Source: Blautia coccoides
Lineage (GTDB): Bacteria; Bacillota; Clostridia; Lachnospirales; Lachnospiraceae
Direction of reading: 5' to 3'
DNA length: 64,000 nt
Assembly: GCF_034355335.1 (NCBI RefSeq)
Contig: NZ_CP136422.1
Location: 1,367,001-1,431,000, forward strand
The translations under genes were made by a program, and so were the position numbers. Under the pieces are notes generated by a model, which saw nothing but the letters and a program-made list of their open reading frames with translations, did not search any database and was not told the DNA's origin. Positions 18,407 to 26,991 of the stretch are shown here, piece by piece; the stretch's first letter is position 1, and the number at the start of each line of letters is the position of its first letter.

Positions 18407-19405
18407 ATGGCTGTTACATTTAAGGAAAATATGCTGTTGGTCTACCATCACCAAGAGCCTGAATTCATGCCCTTGATGGAAGACGTGGATATCTGCAAGC
18501 CTATGGGCCTGGACTTTGTCAACGAAGTGCCTGACGGTGGTTTGACAGAATTGATCAATGAGGACTGGTTTGGACAAAAATGGCAGTTTGAACCGACAAT
18601 AAAGGCATCCAACCCTGCACCGGGCTGTCATCTTCTGGATGATATCACAAGGTGGGAGGATGTGTTAGAATTCCCGGATTTGAATCGATTGGATTGGAAC
18701 GCCCATGCTGCCGCCGACACTGCCGGCTGGAACCGTGAACAAAAACTCTGCAAAATTGTGGATCGGCTGGGGCTGTGGGAGCGTATGTTCAGCATTATGC
18801 CCTTTACAGATGCCCTCTGCGCTCTGCTGGAAAAACCGGATGCCTGTGAATCATTTTTCTCTGCAATGGCAGATCACAAAATCCGTCTTCATAACTGTTA
18901 TATCCGTTACTATAAACCTGATATCATTAATATGCATGATGACTATGGCTCCGGCAGCGGTATGTTTATGTCTCCGGAAATCTGGAGGAGTTTAATCAAG
19001 CCGCATCTTCAGCGTGTCATTGACAACATAACTTCCCAGGGAGTTATATATGAGCATCATTGCTGCGGCATTATGGCTCCCATAGCAGAAGAGATTGCAG
19101 ACATGGGGGCCAGTTCCTGGGCAACCGTCCATATTTCCAATGACCCTGCATCCTGCAAGACAAAGTTCGGTGGAAAACTGGCCATGATAGGAGGCGTATG
19201 TGATACACAGTTTATGGATCTGGAGAGCACAGGACCGGAACAGATCAGGGAGCATGTGCGAAAGACCGCTGACCAGATGTTTCATGGACCAGGAACAGTT
19301 ATTTCCTGCCAGTTTGCTGCTCATCCCAAGCGGAAGATGATTTGGGATGAGGAGATCCTCAGATACGGGCAGCAATATTTTAAATGTTCCCGTCCTGAAG
19401 TGTGA
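18407..19405 (+). CDS. UroD superfamily methyltransferase-like protein, copy 2
   Basis: 332-residue tandem paralogue of the preceding gene; the sequences align along their full length (FKENMLLVYHHQEPEF, LHNCYIRYYKPDIINMHDDYG, YEHHCCGIMAPIAEE). The His-x-Cys site is kept, but the Cys that precedes HPERN in copy 1 is Ala here (FAAHPKRK), with a nearby Cys shifted two residues further upstream, so metal or substrate handling may differ. The start at 18407 has AAAGGAGG upstream. The gene is co-directional and 63 bp after copy 1, so it is probably in one operon, followed by the LysR gene. Either paralogue could form a heteromer with the other; this is inference. Confidence 0.87.
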   Translation: MAVTFKENMLLVYHHQEPEFMPLMEDVDICKPMGLDFVNEVPDGGLTELINEDWFGQKWQFEPTIKASNPAPGCHLLDDITRWEDVLEFPDLNRLDWNAHAAADTAGWNREQKLCKIVDRLGLWERMFSIMPFTDALCALLEKPDACESFFSAMADHKIRLHNCYIRYYKPDIINMHDDYGSGSGMFMSPEIWRSLIKPHLQRVIDNITSQGVIYEHHCCGIMAPIAEEIADMGASSWATVHISNDPASCKTKFGGKLAMIGGVCDTQFMDLESTGPEQIREHVRKTADQMFHGPGTVISCQFAAHPKRKMIWDEEILRYGQQYFKCSRPEV

Positions 19406-19487
19406 AGAGGGAAAAGCGGAATTGGATAGACCAAATGTATTTCCTTTGCTATAATTAAGAAAAAAGAGAAATGCAGAGGGGAAATCT

Positions 19488-20405
19488 ATGAATAGCAGAC
19501 AGTTGCAGTATGTGGTCACCCTGGCAGAAGAAAAAAATTTTACCAAGGCAGCCAAACGCCTTATCATTGCTCAGCCATCTCTGAGCCAATATATCAGCAA
19601 ACTGGAAAATGAACTGGGACATACACTGTTTGACCGGACTACAACACCTCTTCGACTGACTGTGGCAGGAGAGCTGTATGTGGAAATGGCCCGCCGCATC
19701 CTGGATATGGAGGCGCAGACGGAAAAATGTTTTAATGATATGCAGAACAATCAGTATGGACGGCTGATCATTGGGGCAGCGCCTCACCGAAGCCGCTGTG
19801 TGCTGGCAGGCCGAATACCGCGGCTGCTTGAAAAGTATCCCAATTATTCCATTGTTCTACGGGAATATCCTTATTATCAGATGATGAAAAGCCTGGATAA
19901 CGGTGATATGGATCTGTGTATTGCCACAGCTCCCTTTGATGATGTGAAATATGTGGTTGAGGAAATCATGGAGGAAGAAATTCTGTTGGCGGTACCCAGA
20001 GAGCATCCTGTCAATCAGCATCTCACTATTTTAAGTGAGCCCGATGGCAATTCTCCCTACGCTGCTGTGGATATAGCAGAATTCCGGGATATGCTCTTTC
20101 TGACTGTAAATGAAGGAAATGGAATGTACGATATTACCTTTGACTTGTGCTGGGAGGCAGGCTTTCGTCCTCGGAAGACGATTGAATGCGGAAGCTTTGA
20201 TGTATGCAGAGATTTGGTGGAAGCGGGAGTGGGTGTTACCCTTTTATTGTCCAGTATTGCGGAGTATGGAGATAATCAGAGAGGACTGCAGTGTTACCGG
20301 CTGGTACAGGCTCCGCCGCCCCGGAAGATTGCGGCTATTTATCGTAAAAAGCATTATGTACCCAATGCGGTGCAGGATCTGATAGAAATCTTAAAGGAAA
20401 AATAG
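19488..20405 (+). CDS. LysR family transcriptional regulator
   Basis: 305-residue LysR-type regulator. The N-terminal winged helix is complete (MNSRQLQYVVTLAEEKNFTKAAKRL, QPSLSQYISKLENELGHTLFDR), followed by the two-lobed periplasmic-binding-like effector domain (LIIGAAPHRSRCVL, LLAVPREHPV and a late GVTLLLSSI). It lies 82 bp after the UroD-like pair on the same strand, so it is the natural regulator of the pair and perhaps of the divergent carriers. The effector is presumably the substrate of the cluster, which is unknown. A hairpin follows the stop. Confidence 0.93.
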   Translation: MNSRQLQYVVTLAEEKNFTKAAKRLIIAQPSLSQYISKLENELGHTLFDRTTTPLRLTVAGELYVEMARRILDMEAQTEKCFNDMQNNQYGRLIIGAAPHRSRCVLAGRIPRLLEKYPNYSIVLREYPYYQMMKSLDNGDMDLCIATAPFDDVKYVVEEIMEEEILLAVPREHPVNQHLTILSEPDGNSPYAAVDIAEFRDMLFLTVNEGNGMYDITFDLCWEAGFRPRKTIECGSFDVCRDLVEAGVGVTLLLSSIAEYGDNQRGLQCYRLVQAPPPRKIAAIYRKKHYVPNAVQDLIEILKEK

Positions 20406-20427
20406 TTCCTTTCCTTAAAAAAGGAGG

Positions 20428-20450
20428 GCCGGGCTTTTAAAAAGCCCGGC
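20428..20450 (+). terminator. hairpin after the LysR gene
   Basis: Perfect 10-bp stem GCCGGGCTTT / AAAGCCCGGC with a 3-nt loop just after the LysR stop. The downstream bases are A-rich rather than T-rich, so termination strength is uncertain. Confidence 0.55.
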
Positions 20451-20811
20451 GTATGAAAAAGAAAATTTTTATATAAAGGTGATTGCCTTTCTATGTATTT
20501 AATAATAAAGCACAAATGTGATGAAACTGTGGTGAAATATTAAAAGAATTGTGAATGGAATTTGAATGTTTTGTGAAAAGGGGATTTTTACGCGTACAGA
20601 ATGCTTTCCTGCCGTACAGCCCTTGATATTGTAGTGATATTTGCATCCTATTAACAGAAATTACAAGAAAAATTATGCAAAATAATTTTCCATTAAGCCC
20701 AATTTATGCTATAATAAACGAAAAGCTGGTCAGACGCTCACAGGCGCCTGGGGTTTCAGGAGAGGCCGGGCGGCGGGCAGAGAGCAGCACTGCATTAGGA
20801 GGTGCTTCATT
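20451..20811. other. 360-bp intergenic region with the darA promoter
   Basis: AT-rich, no coding frame with a credible start or ribosome binding site. It holds a plausible plus-strand promoter, TTTCCA (20687-20692), 17-bp spacer, TATAAT (20710-20715), giving darA a leader of about 90 nt. I see no riboswitch core. Confidence 0.5.
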
Positions 20812-21150
20812 ATGAAAATGATTTTTGCGATCGTGCACAAAGAGGATGAAGGATTCGTGGTAGAACGTCTGAATAAGGAACGCATCAGTGTGACAAAGCT
20901 TGCCAGTACAGGCGGATTTTTGAGAAAAGGAAATGCCACGCTGATGATAGGAACTGAGGATGACAAAGTAGAGATGGTGCTCCAGGTCATCAAGGAAGAG
21001 TGTTCCAGAAGAAAAGAGATGCTCATCAACCCCACCTATTCGGCCGGAACAAAAGGTCCGGTGCTGGGATATTCCGCACCGCCGGTCACCATTGATGTGG
21101 GCGGCGCCACAGTATTTATCGTGAATGTGGAACAATACTTGAAACTGTAA
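20812..21150 (+). CDS. darA: cyclic-di-AMP receptor DarA/PstA (PII-like)
   Basis: 112-residue PII-like protein of the DUF970/YaaQ family, known as the c-di-AMP receptor DarA (PstA). Seen: MKMIFAIVHKEDEGFVVERL, then the STGGFLRKGNATLMIGTED segment that forms part of the ligand pocket, and the C-terminal ATVFIVNVEQYLKL strand. It forms a cytoplasmic trimer in characterised homologues; downstream partners are not defined. The ribosome binding site is AGGAGG. It is followed at 15 bp by a DUF554 membrane protein and then a cupin, likely one transcript, which hints at but does not prove a functional link with membrane physiology. Confidence 0.93.
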   Translation: MKMIFAIVHKEDEGFVVERLNKERISVTKLASTGGFLRKGNATLMIGTEDDKVEMVLQVIKEECSRRKEMLINPTYSAGTKGPVLGYSAPPVTIDVGGATVFIVNVEQYLKL

Positions 21151-21165
21151 AGGCGGATACAAGAG

Positions 21166-21843
21166 ATGATAGGAACACTGGTAAACTGCGCTGCGATTTT
21201 GACCGGAAGCTTTATTGGCAGCAGACTGAAAAAGGGGATCAGGGAAGAACATCAGGAGATCATGATGCAGGCTATGGGCCTGGCAGCAACTGCACTGGGG
21301 ATCAACGCCATAGTCAAATACATGCCTCAGAGTAAGTACCCGGTTCTGTTTATTGTGAGTCTAGCTATTGGCGGGCTTCTGGGAGAAAAGATACATCTGG
21401 AGGACAGGTTTAAGAAGTTTGTCACCGGGTTTTCCAACGGGAACCTGGCTCAGGGCTTATCCACGGCGATCCTGCTGTTTTGTGTGGGTACCCTGTCTAT
21501 TCTGGGACCTATGGAGAGTGCCCTGAAGGGGGATCATACGTATCTGTTCACCAATGCCATGCTGGATTTTGTCACATCTTCTGTGCTGGCATCCACATTC
21601 GGATTCGGCATTGCACTTGCAGCCATTGTTTTATTTTTCTGGCAGGGATTTTTCTACTGCCTGGCACTGCTGCTGGCCGGGGTCATGAGTCCGGCGATCA
21701 TGGCAGAAATCTCTATTATCGGAGGTATCCTGATCTTCAGCTCAGGACTCAGCATTCTGGGAATCAAGAATTTCAGAACTATGAACATGCTTCCTGCATT
21801 TCTGGTTCCAGCAGTGTTCTTTATCATCAGATCATTCTTATAA
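21166..21843 (+). CDS. DUF554 membrane protein
   Basis: 225-residue integral membrane protein of the DUF554 (YdfK-like) family: MIGTLVNCAAILTGSFIGSRL at the start, LFCVGTLSILGPMESAL in the middle and six to seven hydrophobic segments ending in LPAFLVPAVFFIIRSFL. It begins 15 bp after darA and is probably co-transcribed. The family has no proven function; a transporter role is commonly proposed. Confidence 0.88.
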   Translation: MIGTLVNCAAILTGSFIGSRLKKGIREEHQEIMMQAMGLAATALGINAIVKYMPQSKYPVLFIVSLAIGGLLGEKIHLEDRFKKFVTGFSNGNLAQGLSTAILLFCVGTLSILGPMESALKGDHTYLFTNAMLDFVTSSVLASTFGFGIALAAIVLFFWQGFFYCLALLLAGVMSPAIMAEISIIGGILIFSSGLSILGIKNFRTMNMLPAFLVPAVFFIIRSFL

Positions 21844-21905
21844 GAAAGAGAGTCCCTGACTACCGGGGACAGATGGGATACGACAGAAGAAAGGGGATCG
21901 ACATC

Positions 21906-22256
21906 ATGGTCAGAAAGACAAATGTAGTGGTACAGCAGAAGGTACGAGGCGGAGAGGGCACCGTGGAATTCCACCATATCCTGAAGGAGGAAGAGCTTTA
22001 CGGACATGGCAAGCTATATGCTAAGGTGGTTATAAAGCCTCACAGCTCCATCGGTATGCATCAGCATGTGGGCAATACGGAGCCGTATTATGTGCTGAAG
22101 GGCACAGGGATTTTTGTGGACAATGACGGCAGCCGTACAGAAGTACATCCCGGCGATGTCTGTGTCATTGAACCGGGACAGAGTCACAGTATGGAGAATA
22201 ACACGGACGAGGATTTTGAGATGATGGCGCTGATCTATAACGAAGCGGCAAAATAA
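21906..22256 (+). CDS. single-domain cupin protein
   Basis: 116-residue cupin. Motif 1 is visible as HQHVGNTEPYYVLKGTG (metal-binding His, His and Glu) and motif 2 as HPGDVCVIEPGQSHSMEN, with the last metal His. A small sugar- or metal-binding barrel in the cytoplasm; many relatives are isomerases or sensors, so no reaction is assigned. The start at 21906 follows AAAGGGGAT. It is 62 bp downstream of DUF554 and closed by a terminator. Confidence 0.9.
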   Translation: MVRKTNVVVQQKVRGGEGTVEFHHILKEEELYGHGKLYAKVVIKPHSSIGMHQHVGNTEPYYVLKGTGIFVDNDGSRTEVHPGDVCVIEPGQSHSMENNTDEDFEMMALIYNEAAK

Positions 22257-22301
22257 CGAAACCGATTTTAAGAAGAGGAAAATCCTCTGATAAAATACGA
22301 C

Positions 22302-22341
22302 AAAAAGGACATTTTCGCAGGGCTGAAAATGTCCTTTTTTG
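22302..22341 (+). terminator. terminator after the cupin gene
   Basis: Stem AAAAAGGACATTTTC / GAAAATGTCCTTTTT with a loop of about 8 nt and a T-run. It separates the darA group from the ferredoxin gene. Confidence 0.9.
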
Positions 22342-22454
22342 TAAAATCCACTTGTGAAACATAATATATAATGTTAAAATTATCACATGAGCATATGCTT
22401 GTGTATGCTTCTGATGCATACGAAAATTTCAGGAAAATAGCGGAGGAATTCAAG

Positions 22455-22841
22455 ATGAAGAAACTGAAAGTGACAAAAGGCGCAAAGTGTATGGCATGTC
22501 TGGAATGTGTAAGAGCCTGTTCAACAAGCTTTTATAAGGAGTTTGACCCAGACAAATCCTGTATCCAGATCATTGACAAAAAGGGCGATGCAAAACCAAT
22601 GGTCTGTGTACAGTGCGGAAAATGCGCGGAGGCCTGTCCGGAGGGCGCGATCACACAGAATGCAAAAGGCGTTTACATGATCAGCAAGAAAAAATGTACC
22701 GGCTGCGGCAAATGTGTTGAGGCATGTCCTTTCCATGTAATGGTAAAGGCAGAGGACTCACCTACAAGCAGCAAATGTATCGCCTGCGGTATCTGTGCGA
22801 AAGCATGTCCAATGGATGTACTGGAAGTTGTAGAAGGCTAA
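22455..22841 (+). CDS. 4Fe-4S polyferredoxin-like protein
   Basis: 128-residue iron-sulfur protein with four CxxCxxCxxxC motifs: CMACLECVRAC (near residue 13), CVQCGKCAEACP (near 54), CTGCGKCVEACP (near 82) and CIACGICAKACP (near 110). The spacing resembles HycB/HydN-type electron-transfer subunits. It can bind up to four [4Fe-4S] clusters and carries electrons in the cytoplasm. The start at 22455 follows CGGAGG; an upstream in-frame ATG at 22371 lies within a probable promoter (TTGTGA at 22352, TAAAAT at 22375). No enzyme partner is encoded beside it. Confidence 0.9.
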   Translation: MKKLKVTKGAKCMACLECVRACSTSFYKEFDPDKSCIQIIDKKGDAKPMVCVQCGKCAEACPEGAITQNAKGVYMISKKKCTGCGKCVEACPFHVMVKAEDSPTSSKCIACGICAKACPMDVLEVVEG

Positions 22842-22952
22842 GTATATGTAACAGGGCTGCCGCAGGGAGTGTGCGGCGGCCTTTTGCGTATAAAAATAAT
22901 GGGAGATCTGCAGCAGGACCGGGTTCTGTTGCCTGAAAAGGGGGTTTTTATT

Positions 22953-23867
22953 ATGGTACACGGCACAGCGGTATTGAAATCAGAATACGATGGATTGGGG
23001 CTGTCTGTTTTGTGGGTAGTGCCCGGGGAGGGAAGCAGGGGTGTAGTACAGATATCCCACGGTATGAGTGAGAATAAGGAACGGTATCTGCCGTTTATGG
23101 AATATCTGGCAAAACGCGGATATATCTGTGTTATTCACGACCATCGGGGTCACGGAAAGAGTGTGCACAGCCAGAATGAACTGGGATATCTCTACGGAGG
23201 CAGTAATAAAGCCATGGTGGAGGATCTTCATCAGGTGACCTTATGGTCCAAGGAAATGTTTCCGGATCTGCCGGTGTATCTTCTGGGACACAGTATGGGT
23301 TCGCTGGTGGCCAGGAACTATCTGAAATATTTTGACAATGAACTGGAAAAGCTGATCCTCACCGGGCCGCCCTGCGAGAATCCGGCGGTGAATGTGGGAC
23401 TGCTCATTGCAAAAACGCAGAAAAAGCACAAAGGCGGCCTGTATCCCAGCAAGCTGCTGGAGGCCATGTCTTTTGGCTCCTTTGCCAGCCGATTTGCGGG
23501 GGAGAAGAGCCGGTTTGCCTGGATATGTTCCGATGAGGAAGTGGTGAAAGAGTATGAGCAGTCGCCTCTTTGCGGCTTTACCTTTACAGCAGACGGCTTT
23601 GAAGGACTTTTAATGCTGCTCAGGGAGACGTACAGTAAGGAAGGATGGAGGCTGCAGAATCCAGAACTGCCCATACTGTTCCTGGGAGGCGCGGATGACC
23701 CCTGTATCGGCAACGGAAGAAAGTTTGTGAAAGAGCTTCAGCACATGAGGCAGGTGGGCTACCGCCATGTGACAGGAAAGCTCTATCCGGGAATGCGCCA
23801 TGAAATATTGAACGAAAAAGATAAGTTGACAGTATATCAAAATATTTATCAATATCTAGAAAAATGA
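22953..23867 (+). CDS. alpha/beta hydrolase, monoacylglycerol-lipase type
   Basis: 304-residue alpha/beta hydrolase. The oxyanion segment is QISHGMSENKERY, the nucleophile elbow GHSMGS (Ser near 113), the acid Asp in GGADDPCIG and the His in GMRHEIL near the C-terminus, so the triad is complete. The lid region between them is basic. It resembles lysophospholipase/monoacylglycerol lipase (PldB-like) enzymes and lacks a signal peptide. The start at 22953 has AAGGGGG upstream. A GC-rich hairpin (about 22854-22885) separates it from the ferredoxin gene. Confidence 0.9.
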   Translation: MVHGTAVLKSEYDGLGLSVLWVVPGEGSRGVVQISHGMSENKERYLPFMEYLAKRGYICVIHDHRGHGKSVHSQNELGYLYGGSNKAMVEDLHQVTLWSKEMFPDLPVYLLGHSMGSLVARNYLKYFDNELEKLILTGPPCENPAVNVGLLIAKTQKKHKGGLYPSKLLEAMSFGSFASRFAGEKSRFAWICSDEEVVKEYEQSPLCGFTFTADGFEGLLMLLRETYSKEGWRLQNPELPILFLGGADDPCIGNGRKFVKELQHMRQVGYRHVTGKLYPGMRHEILNEKDKLTVYQNIYQYLEK

Positions 23868-23927
23868 GTAACAGTTCAGGCAGGCTCAACTGTTGCTAAA
23901 AATGAGACAATATCTTTAATATGCAGG

Positions 23928-23956
23928 TTGAAAAACAAAAAATATAATGTTATAGT
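23928..23956 (+). promoter_or_regulatory. promoter of the BMP nucleoside importer
   Basis: TTGAAA (23928-23933), 17-bp spacer, TATAGT (23951-23956), with a leader of about 50 nt. Confidence 0.65.
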
Positions 23957-24012
23957 TGATTTGTACTTGTAAATAGAAAAATAGTACAGGAATTATCAAA
24001 AGGAGGACGAGC

Positions 24013-25254
24013 ATGAAAAAGAAAATTTTAGGTATCGTGTTATCTCTCACAATGGTCGGTGCAATGCTGGCAGGCTGCGGACAGCAGCAGGGAGCTGAAG
24101 ACAAGAAAGAAGAGACCAAGACGGAAGATACGAAGACGGATGATACCGAAAAAGCAGACGATGCGGACAAGAAGGAAGAGCCTGCTGATGAAAGCAAGAC
24201 AGAGGGCAGCGGAAAGTTTGCACCGGTGGCAAAGGAAGACCTGAAGGTTGGTGTTATCCATATCACTGACCCGGCAGAAGGTTCCGGATACACTTATACA
24301 CATGACCAGGGAATCGTTGAGATGCAGAAGGAACTGGGACTGGAAGACAGCCAGATCATCCGCAAGAACAATATCCCGGATACAGACCCCACCAAAACAG
24401 AGCAGGCTATCAGAGAATGTATCGAGGACGGATGTCAGATCATTTTCGCAACTAGCTTTAACTACATGGACACCTGTGAGCAGCTTGCAGAGGAATTCCC
24501 GGATGTGATCTTCTCTCACGGCACAGGATATAAGTCAAATGATACAAACTTTAACAACTATTTCGGAAGGATTTACCAGGCCAGATATTTATCCGGTATT
24601 GTTGCAGGTATGAAGACAGAGAGCAACAAGATCGGTTATGTGGCTGCTATGGGTTCTGAGAACTCTGAGGTTACCGGCGGTATTGACGCGTTTGCCATCG
24701 GTGTTGCAGAGGTAAACCCGGATGCGGAGATCCATGTAAAAGTTACAAACAGCTGGTTCTCCCCCACAGAGGAGACAAATGCGGCAAAAGCTCTGATCGC
24801 AGAGGGCTGTGACGTGATCGGACAGCACTGTGACACACCAAACCCGCAGACAGAAGCAGAATCTGCAGGTGTATGGGGCGTTGGTTACAACTCTGATATG
24901 AGCAAGGACGCTCCGGCAGCAACTCTTACCTCTGTTATCTGGAACTGGGGTGTATATTATACACAGGCAGTTCAGAAGGTGATTGACGGAACATGGACAC
25001 CTGAGATCTACTTCGGCGGTATGGATGACGGTCTGGTGGACATCACTCCGGTCAACGAGGAACTGTGCGCACCCGGAACCAAAGAAAAAGTGGAAGAAGC
25101 CAGAAGAAAGATCATGGAAGATGGCTTCAACGTATTTGACGGTGTTCTGGAGACAAACGACGGAAAAGTTGTTGGAACAGAAGGCGGCACACTGGATGAT
25201 GCAACTATTACCGGAGGAATCAACTGGTATTACAAGAACGTGATCGTGGATTAA
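24013..25254 (+). CDS. BMP-family substrate-binding lipoprotein
   Basis: 413 residues. Signal peptide with lipobox LAGC (lipidated Cys22), then an acidic/Lys-rich linker (about 28-66), then the BMP (basic membrane protein) domain, beginning with VGVIHITDPAEGSGYTYTHDQGI. BMP proteins bind purine nucleosides or similar ligands and feed the ATPase and two permeases encoded next. The ribosome binding site is AGGAGG. A strong terminator follows, which would keep the binding protein in excess over the membrane complex. Ligand class is from the family; the exact nucleoside is unknown. Confidence 0.93.
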   Translation: MKKKILGIVLSLTMVGAMLAGCGQQQGAEDKKEETKTEDTKTDDTEKADDADKKEEPADESKTEGSGKFAPVAKEDLKVGVIHITDPAEGSGYTYTHDQGIVEMQKELGLEDSQIIRKNNIPDTDPTKTEQAIRECIEDGCQIIFATSFNYMDTCEQLAEEFPDVIFSHGTGYKSNDTNFNNYFGRIYQARYLSGIVAGMKTESNKIGYVAAMGSENSEVTGGIDAFAIGVAEVNPDAEIHVKVTNSWFSPTEETNAAKALIAEGCDVIGQHCDTPNPQTEAESAGVWGVGYNSDMSKDAPAATLTSVIWNWGVYYTQAVQKVIDGTWTPEIYFGGMDDGLVDITPVNEELCAPGTKEKVEEARRKIMEDGFNVFDGVLETNDGKVVGTEGGTLDDATITGGINWYYKNVIVD

Positions 25255-25319
25255 TAGTAACATAATTTTGCATCTAACTGCGCATATGCGGTCATTAAGT
25301 TTTGTTTAGAGAAAAAAAC

Positions 25320-25367
25320 AAAGAGGGAATACAAAATGTAAAAAATCGTTTTGTATTCCCTCTTTTC
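25320..25367 (+). terminator. terminator between lipoprotein and ATPase genes
   Basis: Perfect 17-bp stem AAAGAGGGAATACAAAA / TTTTGTATTCCCTCTTT with a T-rich end. It is internal to the importer locus, so the ATPase and permease genes depend on read-through or a second promoter. Confidence 0.85.
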
Positions 25368-25458
25368 TTATGTTACAATTACCCTGTATGTTTGTGTCTA
25401 AAATTGTAACGGATGGTGTATGCGTTACCAAAACAGAAAGAAACGAGAGGTGACACAG

Positions 25459-26991
25459 TTGGCTTTAGACAAGGTAGAAAATGCCATTGAGCTGAGAGGT
25501 ATCACGAAGACATTTGGCAGCGTTGTGGCGAACGACCATATTGACCTGGATGTCAGAAGAGGGGAAATCCTGGCGCTTCTGGGTGAGAACGGTTCCGGAA
25601 AAACCACATTGATGAATATGATCTCAGGCATTTATCACCCGGATGAGGGAAGTATCCATGTAAATGGCAGGGAAGTGGTGATCAATTCGCCCATGGATGC
25701 CAAAAGACTGGGAATCGGTATGATCCATCAGCATTTTAAACTGGTGGATGTGTTTTCAGCCATGGATAATGTGGTGATCGGTGCAGAGGGAAAGAGGATC
25801 AAACCAAAGGAGCTGAAGGAAAAGATACTGGAGCTGACCAAGAAGTTTGGTCTTGAGGTAGAACCTGAGAAAAAGATCTATAATATGTCCGTCAGTGAAA
25901 AGCAGACCGTGGAAATTTTGAAGGTGCTGTACAGAAATGCTGACATATTGATCCTGGATGAGCCTACAGCCGTGCTTACGCCCCAGGAGACCCAGAAGCT
26001 TTTTGCCATTCTGCGCAGAATGAAAGAGCAGGGAAGCGCTATTATCATTATCACCCACAAGCTGAACGAGGTAATGGAGATCAGTGACCGGGTGACGATC
26101 CTGAGAAAAGGCAGGAGTATTGATACGGTAAATACAGCAGAGACCAATGAAAAACAGCTTACTGAGCTGATGGTCGGCCGTCCGGTCACTCTGGAGATAG
26201 ACCGGCCAAAATGCGAGAATGTACACACCAGACTGAAGGTAGTGGACTTGTCTGTAAAAAAAGCAGACGGAACTACTGCCCTGAAAGATCTGTCTTTTGA
26301 GATAAAGGCAGGAGAGATCCTGGGTGTGGCAGGTATCGCGGGCAGCGGGCAGAAGGAGCTGTGCGAAGCTATTGCAGGACTTGTGCCTGTGGAGACCGGC
26401 GCTGTTCTGCACAATAAAGAGAATATAATCGGCAAGACCCCGAAGCAGATCAATAACCTGGGCATTAGTCTGGGCTTTGTGCCGGAGGACAGGCTGGGCA
26501 TGGGCCTTGTGGCTTCTATGGGCATGGTAGACAACATGCTGCTGAAATCCTATGACAAGGCAAAAGGTATTTTTGTGGACAGAAAGCCCGCTAAAAAACT
26601 GGCTGAAGAGCTGGTGGAACGGCTGGAGATCATGACGCCTAATGTGGAGACTCCTGTACGCCTGCTCTCAGGCGGTAATGTGCAGAAGGTTCTGCTGGGA
26701 AGAGAGATTGAGTCAGAGCCGTCTGTTCTGATCACGGCTTACCCGGTCAGGGGGCTGGATATCAATTCTTCTTACACCATTTACGATCTGCTCAATGAGC
26801 AGAAGAAAAAAGGTGTTGCCGTTATGTTTATCGGTGAAGATCTGGATGTGCTTCTGGAAATCTCTGACAGGATCATGGTGCTCTGCCATGGAGAGGTGAC
26901 AGGTATTGTGGATGCTTCTGTGACAACAAAGGAAGAACTGGGACTGATGATGACCGGATCTAAAAGGGAAGGGGTGAAGGCTGATGGATGA
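25459..26991 (+). CDS. nucleoside ABC importer ATPase (two NBDs)
   Basis: About 510 residues with two nucleotide-binding domains in one chain. NBD1: Walker A LLGENGSGKTT, Walker B ILILDEPTAVLTP, switch His in ITHKL. NBD2 (from about 250): degenerate Walker A GIAGSGQKE, signature LSGGNVQK and a Walker B in which the usual acidic residue is replaced (LITAYPVRGLD). This asymmetry is normal in the sugar/nucleoside subfamily (RbsA/YufO-like). The preferred start is the TTG at 25459 with GAGAGGTGA upstream; an ATG at 25420 has a poor ribosome binding site. Overlaps the first permease gene by 8 bp. Confidence 0.93.
   Translation: MALDKVENAIELRGITKTFGSVVANDHIDLDVRRGEILALLGENGSGKTTLMNMISGIYHPDEGSIHVNGREVVINSPMDAKRLGIGMIHQHFKLVDVFSAMDNVVIGAEGKRIKPKELKEKILELTKKFGLEVEPEKKIYNMSVSEKQTVEILKVLYRNADILILDEPTAVLTPQETQKLFAILRRMKEQGSAIIIITHKLNEVMEISDRVTILRKGRSIDTVNTAETNEKQLTELMVGRPVTLEIDRPKCENVHTRLKVVDLSVKKADGTTALKDLSFEIKAGEILGVAGIAGSGQKELCEAIAGLVPVETGAVLHNKENIIGKTPKQINNLGISLGFVPEDRLGMGLVASMGMVDNMLLKSYDKAKGIFVDRKPAKKLAEELVERLEIMTPNVETPVRLLSGGNVQKVLLGREIESEPSVLITAYPVRGLDINSSYTIYDLLNEQKKKGVAVMFIGEDLDVLLEISDRIMVLCHGEVTGIVDASVTTKEELGLMMTGSKREGVKADG

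Noticed and set aside
17354..19405. True HemE (uroporphyrinogen decarboxylase) pair for heme synthesis
   Set aside because: The sequences carry a His-x-Cys metal motif and lack the HemE N-terminal active-site motif; no other heme gene is near.
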